Shown in pieces: positions 58,354 to 64,000 of a DNA stretch of 64,000 nucleotides. Each line of letters begins with the position of its first letter. Positions within the stretch are counted from its first letter, which is position 1. The position numbers and the translations under genes were made by a program. The stretch comes from Halomonas sp. HAL1 (GTDB lineage: Bacteria; Pseudomonadota; Gammaproteobacteria; Pseudomonadales; Halomonadaceae), in contig NZ_CP130610.1 of NCBI RefSeq assembly GCF_030544485.1, positions 2,666,001 to 2,730,000 of the forward strand. Direction: 5' to 3'. The notes below the pieces were generated by a model. It saw only the letters and a program-made list of their open reading frames with translations. It did no database searches and was not told the DNA's origin.

Positions 58354-59457
58354 TTAACGACCGGACTTTACACGATTCCAGATCCGTGTACGTGCGCGAA
58401 GCACATCTTGAGGCTTTTCAGCCTGTACGTACAGGTTTTGCATGACATCGGTGGTCGGGTAAATCGCCGGATCATTCAGGATTTCATCAGAGAGATATTC
58501 ATTAGCCGCCGAGTTAGGGTTGGCATAACGTACATACTCGGTGATCTCGGCAGCAATTTCCGGGTCAAGAATGAAGTTGATAAATGCATGGGCGTTTTCA
58601 GTATTCGGCGCGTCAGCGGGCACCGCCATCATGTCGAACCAAAGGGCAGCGCCTTCTTTGGGAATGCTATAGCCAATAGAGAAGTCGCGTCCTGCTTCTT
58701 CAGCACGAGCAGCGGCCTGGAAAACATCACCGGAGTAGCCTGCGGCGACGCAAATATCGCCATTCGCCAGGTCAGACACATAGCGTGACGAGTGGAAATA
58801 GGTCATATCGTCGCGAACACTGGCAATCAGCTCACCCGCCGCTTCGATATCGTCAATATTTTCGCTGAGCGGGTCTAAGCCTAGATACGCCATGGCGGGT
58901 GACAACATCTCATCAGCGGAATCCAGCATTGACAAGCCACAGCCCGCCTCGCTCAGTGCGCCGGTTATTTCAGGATCAAACAACAGTGCCCAACTGTCCA
59001 AGGGGGCGTCGTCACCGAGGATTTCTTTTACCCGCTCAACGTTATAGCCGATCCCATTGGTGCCCCACATATAAGGGACCGAGTATTCGCTACCGGCGTC
59101 GATGGTTTCCAGGTTAGCCATCAGCTCTGGGTTGAGGTTATCTAAATTGGGCAGTAACTCGTGGTTCAGTGGCTGGAACACGCCAGCTTTCACTTGGCGG
59201 GTAAAATAGTAAGTGGATGGCACGACCACATCGTAACCGGAACGCCCGGCGAGCAAGGCGGCATCAAGGATTTCATTACTGTCGTAAACGTCGTAGGTCA
59301 CTTCAATGCCGGTACGCTCGGTGAATTTTTCCAGCGTTTCCGGGGCAATGTAATCTGACCAGTTAAACACCCGCACCTCGTCGGCGTGGGCAGCGCTAGC
59401 CGCTGCGGCAAACGAAATGGCCGCAACGGCCGCGGAAAGTTTGTGGATGTTCCCCAT
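58354..59457 (-). CDS. potF: PotF-like polyamine-binding periplasmic protein
   Basis: A 367-residue substrate-binding protein of the PotD/PotF family for putrescine or spermidine. A signal peptide ends near residue 25 (ASAAHA-DE). VRVFNWSDYIAPETLEKF-type sequence and VVPSTYYFTRQVKAGVFQPL are typical, as are YMWGTNGIGYN and AGYSGDVFQAA, which line the polyamine site. The ATG at 59457 is 8 bases from AGGAG; a GTG two codons earlier is too close to it. Specificity between putrescine and spermidine is not resolved. Confidence 0.93.
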   Translation of the reverse strand: MGNIHKLSAAVAAISFAAAASAAHADEVRVFNWSDYIAPETLEKFTERTGIEVTYDVYDSNEILDAALLAGRSGYDVVVPSTYYFTRQVKAGVFQPLNHELLPNLDNLNPELMANLETIDAGSEYSVPYMWGTNGIGYNVERVKEILGDDAPLDSWALLFDPEITGALSEAGCGLSMLDSADEMLSPAMAYLGLDPLSENIDDIEAAGELIASVRDDMTYFHSSRYVSDLANGDICVAAGYSGDVFQAAARAEEAGRDFSIGYSIPKEGAALWFDMMAVPADAPNTENAHAFINFILDPEIAAEITEYVRYANPNSAANEYLSDEILNDPAIYPTTDVMQNLYVQAEKPQDVLRARTRIWNRVKSGR

Positions 59458-59837
59458 TATCACTGCTCCTGATATCTAAGCTCTATTTGTCTAAGCTCTA
59501 TTAGCGACGTTTTGAACCACTCGTTTTTAGCTCTCGCTGTTAACAACGCTTGGCTACGACTGTTTGTGCCAGCAGGCCCACGGCTAACAATAGCGTAGGT
59601 CATAACGCTGACCGTGCGAATTTTGCGGTGCAGTGACGCCTACCGCAAGCCAATGTGAAAAATTCTTGTATTTTACTTCATCGACCCCATTAACCAGCTA
59701 GTGCAACGACAACGGCCTGACCAATAGAGAAATGCTATTGATGGCATGGCTATTCTTAATTTTAGCCATTAGTCGTTAGCCATTAGTATTATCAACAATT
59801 TCACATTATTCATTCACCAATCCTGGAGATTATCTGA
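59458..59837. other. 380-base divergent gap between potF and ahpC
   Basis: No gene is seen. It holds a short repeat CTAAGCTCTATT twice (from about 59477 and 59491) near potF, an OxyR-type site at 59724-59760, and duplicated TTAGCCATTAGT near 59762-59787. A possible -10 (TATTAT, 59787-59792) and a GGAG ribosome site precede ahpC. Confidence 0.5.
59724..59760 (+). promoter_or_regulatory. OxyR-type binding site upstream of ahpC
   Basis: The four-part OxyR pattern ATAG-N7-CTAT-N7-ATAG-N7-CTAT is met in exact 37-base register: ATAG (59724-59727), CTAT (59735-59738), ATGG (59746-59749) and TAAT (59757-59760). The first half is perfect and the second matches 3 of 4 and 2 of 4. It ends 26 bases before a TATTAT -10, the placement of an activator touching the -35 region. 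ahpCF is a classical OxyR target. Confidence 0.7.
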
Positions 59838-60401
59838 ATGTCATTGATCAACACTGAAGTTAAGCCGTTTAAAGCAACTGCCTATTTGAATGGCGAATTT
59901 GTTGATGTTACTGAAGCCGACATGCAGGGTCAGTGGTCCATCTTTTTCTTCTATCCCGCTGACTTCACCTTTGTTTGCCCGACTGAGCTTGGTGACTTAG
60001 CCGACAACTATGCTGAATTCAAGAAATTGGGCGTTGAAATCTACAGCGTTTCAACCGATACCCACTTTACTCACAAGGCATGGCACGACAGCTCTGACAC
60101 CATCGGCAAACTTCAGTACCCGATGATTGCGGATCCGACGCTGCGCATTTCACGTAACTTCGAAGTCTTGATCGAAGAAGCCGGTCTTGCCGAGCGCGGC
60201 ACCTTTGTTGTCGACCCCGACGGCAAAATCCAGATCGTCGAAATTAACGCCGGCAACATCGGTCGCAATGCCGAAGAACTGCTGCGCAAAGTGAAAGCCG
60301 CTCAATACGTTCGTGCCAACCCGAACGAAGTGTGCCCAGCCAAGTGGAAAGAAGGCGAAGAGACTCTCGCTCCTTCTCTGGACTTGGTAGGCAAAATCTA
60401 A
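59838..60401 (+). CDS. ahpC: AhpC, alkyl hydroperoxide reductase peroxiredoxin
   Basis: A 187-residue typical 2-Cys peroxiredoxin that reduces hydrogen peroxide and organic peroxides. The peroxidatic Cys47 is in FTFVCPTE and the resolving Cys166 in NEVCPAKW, as in E. coli. GGAG precedes the ATG. It is followed by a strong terminator and then by ahpF, its reductase. Confidence 0.98.
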   Translation: MSLINTEVKPFKATAYLNGEFVDVTEADMQGQWSIFFFYPADFTFVCPTELGDLADNYAEFKKLGVEIYSVSTDTHFTHKAWHDSSDTIGKLQYPMIADPTLRISRNFEVLIEEAGLAERGTFVVDPDGKIQIVEINAGNIGRNAEELLRKVKAAQYVRANPNEVCPAKWKEGEETLAPSLDLVGKI

Positions 60402-60458
60402 ACCGCTCGCGGTTTTCGCGCCCTTGCTCTTTTTTGCTGCGCAAGTGCGTGCATGTTC

Positions 60459-60487
60459 AACGCCCGGGTTCGCCCGGGCGTTCTGTT
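60459..60487 (+). terminator. Rho-independent terminator between ahpC and ahpF
   Basis: AACGCCCGGG (60459-60468) and CCCGGGCGTT (60473-60482) form a perfect 10-bp stem closed by a TTCG tetraloop, followed by CTGTTTT. A weaker, A+T-rich inverted repeat AACTGTT/AACAGTT with a T run lies further on at about 60490-60526. It should keep ahpC messages more abundant than ahpF. Confidence 0.75.
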
Positions 60488-60597
60488 TTAAAACTGTTAT
60501 TAAACCTGTTGTTAAAACAGTTTTTTAAAGTATTAATTGTTAGCACCGTCACACACGTGTGTTCAATACGTCTGTTACCTGCGAGGAAGCTACTGTC

Positions 60598-62154
60598 ATG
60601 CTGGACGCCAATTTAAAATCCCAGTTAAAAGCGTATCTGGAAAAAGTGACTCAGCCGTTCGAGATCGTTGCGTCCCTCGATGACGGTGCCAAGTCACAAG
60701 AACTGCTTGGTCTGTTGGAAGATATCAGCAGCCTGAGCGACAAGATTACCCTGCACAGCGACGGTCAGGATGCACGTACGCCATCGTTTGCGATCAACCG
60801 CCCCGGTGAAGAGACTGGCGTGGTATTTGCCGGTATTCCTATGGGCCACGAGTTCACCTCGTTAGTGCTTGCCCTGCTGCACGTTGGCGGTCATCCGCCT
60901 AAGACGTCTGACGAATTGCTCGATCAGGTTCGAGCATTAGATGGCGAGATGCTTTTCGAGACCTATTACTCGCTGTCGTGCCAGAACTGTCCGGACGTGG
61001 TTCAGGCACTGAATTTAATGGCCACCTTCAACCCGAACGTTCGCCACGTCGCTATTGACGGCGCGCTGTTTCAGGATGAAGTCGAGTCTCGCGAAATCAT
61101 GTCGGTACCGAGCGTCTATTTGAACAGTAAACCGTTCGACCAGGGCCGCATGACGCTTGAACAGATTCTGGCCAAGGTTGACACCGGTGCCGCCGAACGC
61201 GATGCCAAAAAGCTGAGCGAAAAAGCCGCTTTCGATACGCTGGTGATTGGTGGTGGCCCAGCAGGCGCTGCGGCGGCTATCTACTCGGCGCGCAAAGGCA
61301 TCAATACCGGTGTTGCCGCTGAGCGCTTCGGTGGTCAGGTGGCGGACACCATGGGCATTGAAAACTTCATTTCGGTGTCACACACCGAAGGCCCGAAAAT
61401 GGTCAGCGCGCTTGAAGAACATGTCAAAGATTACGAAGTTGACGTCATGAACCTGCAGCTTGCTACTTCCTTTAAAGCTGCCGAGACAGAAGGCGGCCTT
61501 CACGAAGTATCGTTTGAGTCCGGCGCTAAGCTGAAGAGCAAGACGCTAGTACTGGCGACAGGCGCCCGCTGGCGTGAGATGAACGTGCCCGGCGAGCAGC
61601 AGTATCGCAACAAAGGTGTTGCCTACTGCCCTCACTGTGACGGTCCGCTGTTCAAAGGCAAGCGGGTAGCGGTTATTGGGGGTGGTAACTCGGGTGTTGA
61701 AGCGGCGATTGACTTAGCGGGCATTGTCGGCCACGTCACGCTGGTTGAGTTTATGGGCGAGATGCGCGCTGATGCGGTGCTGCAGAAGAAGCTCAAGAGC
61801 CTGTCTAACGTTGAGATCATTCTCAACGCACAATCGACCGAAGTCACCGGTGACGGAAGCCGTGTCAATGGCTTGAACTATAAAGACCGTACGACTGATG
61901 AGAGTAAATCCATCGCGTTAGAAGGTATTTTTGTTCAGATTGGTCTGGTACCGAACACCGAGTGGTTGAAAGGCTCACCGATCGAAATGACGCCACGTGG
62001 TGAAATCATTGTTGATGCCCATGGCATGACATCTGTACCCGGCGTGTTTGCCGCAGGTGATGTGACCACCGTGCCCTACAAGCAGATCATTATCGCCATG
62101 GGCGAAGGAGCTAAAGCATCGCTCGGCGCTTTCGACTACTTGATTCGTAACTGA
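60598..62154 (+). CDS. ahpF: AhpF, alkyl hydroperoxide reductase flavoprotein
   Basis: A 518-residue NADH-dependent reductase of AhpC. The N-terminal tandem thioredoxin-fold domain has Cys128 and Cys131 (SCQNCPD). The thioredoxin-reductase-like part has FAD motif [17 protein letters not shown], redox Cys344 and Cys347 (YCPHCDG), NADH motif [17 protein letters not shown] and the final [15 protein letters not shown]. All positions fall one residue below those of E. coli AhpF. The ATG at 60598 has GAGGAAG upstream; the frame is open 13 codons further. Confidence 0.97.
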   Translation: MLDANLKSQLKAYLEKVTQPFEIVASLDDGAKSQELLGLLEDISSLSDKITLHSDGQDARTPSFAINRPGEETGVVFAGIPMGHEFTSLVLALLHVGGHPPKTSDELLDQVRALDGEMLFETYYSLSCQNCPDVVQALNLMATFNPNVRHVAIDGALFQDEVESREIMSVPSVYLNSKPFDQGRMTLEQILAKVDTGAAERDAKKLSEKAAFDTLVIGGGPAGAAAAIYSARKGINTGVAAERFGGQVADTMGIENFISVSHTEGPKMVSALEEHVKDYEVDVMNLQLATSFKAAETEGGLHEVSFESGAKLKSKTLVLATGARWREMNVPGEQQYRNKGVAYCPHCDGPLFKGKRVAVIGGGNSGVEAAIDLAGIVGHVTLVEFMGEMRADAVLQKKLKSLSNVEIILNAQSTEVTGDGSRVNGLNYKDRTTDESKSIALEGIFVQIGLVPNTEWLKGSPIEMTPRGEIIVDAHGMTSVPGVFAAGDVTTVPYKQIIIAMGEGAKASLGAFDYLIRN

Positions 62155-62162
62155 TCTTGACG

Positions 62163-62197
62163 AAAAAAAGCCCGCTGACATATATCAGCGGGCTTTT
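62163..62197. terminator. Bidirectional terminator between ahpF and phaC
   Basis: AAAAGCCCGCTGA (62166-62178), loop CATATA and TCAGCGGGCTTTT (62185-62197) make a perfect 13-bp stem. T runs follow on both strands (CTGTT on plus, TTTTTTTCG on minus), so it serves both convergent genes. Confidence 0.9.
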
Positions 62198-62262
62198 CTG
62201 TTGGGAAGTACCTTTAACTCGCGACCCGTTAGGGTACCCACGTACAACCTTTTAGGTATCCA

Positions 62263-64000
62263 TTAAGTTTTAGCTGGAATTTCCCCTAGTACCTCTGGAA
62301 TCGTCATTTTCACATAGCGCCCTGGCGCAGGCTCAATCACTTTGAGCTCACCCTCGCCAGGTTGGCGCACAGGCACCATCTTTTCGCTATCGGCATAGCC
62401 ATTTTCCGTCATCCAAGACTGCCAATGGGGCCACCAGGAGCCTTCATGAGGCGCTGCGTTTGCTAGCCACTCTTCATGCGTTTCCGGCAGCGCATCGTTC
62501 GTCCAGTAGCCGTACTTGTTTTTATGGGGTGGATTAACAATACCCGCAATATGGCCTGATCCGCCCAATATGAAGGTGACCGGCCCTTTAGGTAACAACG
62601 CCCCATAATAGGTACTGTTCCATTTGGCGATGTGATCCTCTTTGGTGGACACGAAATAGCTGGGCGTGGAGACTTTACGCAGGTCTATTTTCACATTATC
62701 CAATTCAATGCCGCCAGGCTCAACGAGGCGGTTTTCCAGGTACATATAGCGCAAGTACCAAGCGTGCGTCCCGGCAGGAAGGTTGGTGCCATCGGTGTTC
62801 CAGTAAAGCAGGTCAAAGGCGGCGGGCGTTTCGCCCTTTAAATAATTATTGATGTAAAACGACCAAAACAGATCATTTTCACGCAGCAAGTTGAAGGTAT
62901 AAGCCATTGAACGACCATCAAGATAGCCTTTCAACTGCAGCGTCTGCTCAATGCCTTCTACCACTCGCTCATTAAGAAATACGCCGATATCGCCAGGGTC
63001 ACGAAAATCCTGCAGCGTCGCCATATAAGTAACCGACTTTACTTTGCGCCCACGCCGCGTGCTGGTGAGGTAGGCCACAGTAGAGGCGGCTAGTGTGCCC
63101 CCCACGCAATAGCTGAGTAGATTGACCGACTTCTCACCACAGGCCTGTTCGATGGCTTCCATCGCGCTGATGGGTCCCATCTGCATATAGTCGGCCCAGG
63201 TGATATCGCGCTGTTCAGGGCCAGGGTTACGCCAGGAGATCAGAAAGACTGTATGGCCTTGATCCACCAGCCACTTAACCATTGAGTTGTCTTCACGTAG
63301 GTCAAGAATGTAGTACTTATTGATCCACGGCGGCACCATTAGCAACGGTGTTTTAAAGGTTTTTTCAGTGGTGGGGGTGTACTGGATCAACTGGATCAAT
63401 TCGTTTTCGTAGACCACTGCCCCGGGCGTTACGGCGATATTTTCACCCACGCCAAAAGCGCCACGATCCGTCATGCGGACATTGATACCCTCGGCAGAAT
63501 TCCCCAAGTCTTCGCGTAGGCGGGCTAACCCGTCCACCAAGTTCTGGCCACGGGTTTCAAGCGTGCGGCGCATGACTTCAGGGTTGGTGCTCATAAAATT
63601 TGTCGGCGCCATCGCGTTGACCAACTGGCGCGCGTAAAACATCAGATTACGCTTTTTGGTTTCGTCTAAACCGCTTAGGCTTTCAACCAGCTCTTCCACC
63701 ATCTGCGAAAACAGTAGGTACTGCTGCATGATAGCCATATAGTGCGGGTCTTGTGTCCACGCCTCGTCTTTAAAACGGCGGTCATTTTTGGCTGGCGTGA
63801 TCAACGGAGTGACCTGCTCGCCAGCCATCCCGCGCATGGCTTGCTGCCACAACAACCATTGATCCTGCACCAACCGCGCCTGGGTTTCCCACAGCAGGGT
63901 AGGATTCTGCATCAGCGACTGCGCACCCGCTTCAAAGCTTTCGCGCATATCGCTATAAATGGAGTCGGCGGCTTCACTTGGTGCGATACGGGAAAGCAGA
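62263..64000 (-). CDS. phaC: PhaC, class I poly(3-hydroxyalkanoate) synthase (N-terminus beyond window)
   Basis: A polyhydroxyalkanoate synthase polymerising 3-hydroxyacyl-CoA on storage granules. The alpha/beta-hydrolase core has the lipase-like box LLSYCVGGTLAAS with the catalytic Cys, the Asp in VSTKEDHIAKW and the His in GGSGHIAGIVNPP. WINKYYILDLR and FLISWRNPG are class I blocks. The first Met inside the window is at 63948, giving 561 residues. However, the frame stays open without a stop to 64000 and class I enzymes usually have more N-terminal sequence, so the true start is probably outside. Subunit-type class III is unlikely given the length. Confidence 0.95.
   Translation of the reverse strand, partial: LLSRIAPSEAADSIYSDMRESFEAGAQSLMQNPTLLWETQARLVQDQWLLWQQAMRGMAGEQVTPLITPAKNDRRFKDEAWTQDPHYMAIMQQYLLFSQMVEELVESLSGLDETKKRNLMFYARQLVNAMAPTNFMSTNPEVMRRTLETRGQNLVDGLARLREDLGNSAEGINVRMTDRGAFGVGENIAVTPGAVVYENELIQLIQYTPTTEKTFKTPLLMVPPWINKYYILDLREDNSMVKWLVDQGHTVFLISWRNPGPEQRDITWADYMQMGPISAMEAIEQACGEKSVNLLSYCVGGTLAASTVAYLTSTRRGRKVKSVTYMATLQDFRDPGDIGVFLNERVVEGIEQTLQLKGYLDGRSMAYTFNLLRENDLFWSFYINNYLKGETPAAFDLLYWNTDGTNLPAGTHAWYLRYMYLENRLVEPGGIELDNVKIDLRKVSTPSYFVSTKEDHIAKWNSTYYGALLPKGPVTFILGGSGHIAGIVNPPHKNKYGYWTNDALPETHEEWLANAAPHEGSWWPHWQSWMTENGYADSEKMVPVRQPGEGELKVIEPAPGRYVKMTIPEVLGEIPAKT

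Overview
The window reads as one stretch of chromosome from a gammaproteobacterium, most like Halomonas or a close relative. That placement is inferred from gene content and protein resemblance: an AcnD/PrpF-type methylcitrate cycle, split trpGDC, a class I PHA synthase, YdiJ, the YqjD/YqjE/YqjK trio and moderately high G+C. No rRNA, tRNA, CRISPR array, prophage or insertion sequence was recognised. Almost all of it is ordinary core chromosome, densely packed and often separated by short hairpin terminators.

Layout. 1-6237 (minus): propionate/methylcitrate operon prpR-prpB-prpC-acnD-prpF, with prpF cut by the left edge. 6504-10282: pabB, cysH, cysB and a thioredoxin. 10371-16136: AI-2E-family permease, SIMPL protein, serS, a dicarboxylate/amino-acid symporter and a DUF4202 protein. 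16227-23798: the large FAD/Fe-S dehydrogenase YdiJ, a dispersed-repeat-like hairpin, and an RND adaptor-permease pair. 23811-30543: trpC, trpD, trpG, an orphan metal-binding protein, gph, a type II NADH dehydrogenase and rpe. 30819-34628: sulfate ABC transporter sbp-cysT-cysW-cysA. 34686-36342: an A+T-richer pair, an AlkB-like dioxygenase and an EamA exporter. 36501-38860: YajG-like lipoprotein, thiopurine methyltransferase, SH3-domain envelope protein, DUF1820 protein. 39067-43152: ATP-grasp ligase, a 680-residue papain-like protein and tlyA. 43162-48802: MscK-type channel, outer-membrane phospholipase A, and yqjD-yqjE-yqjK. 48837-54392: YhiN flavoprotein and a second RND pump. 54491-59457: DUF3617 protein, CPXCG zinc-ribbon protein, and polyamine transporter potF-potG-potH-potI. 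59838-62154: ahpC-ahpF behind a good OxyR-type site. 62263-64000 (minus): phaC, running off the right edge.

Themes. Sulfur assimilation is represented three times (cysH, cysB, sulfate importer), and cysH and sbp share an upstream AT-rich element that may be a CysB site. Envelope maintenance and efflux (two RND pumps, MscK, PldA, YajG) form another cluster. The methylcitrate cycle at one end and PHA synthase at the other both concern short-chain acyl-CoA metabolism.

The best candidate for something undescribed is the two-gene unit at 39067-42363. It encodes an amino-acid-ligase-like ATP-grasp enzyme followed 30 bases later by a large cytoplasmic protein of unknown family, whose C-terminal third carries a papain-like Cys/His/Asn arrangement. 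Together they look like a make-and-cleave or make-and-transfer system for an unknown peptide or amide.
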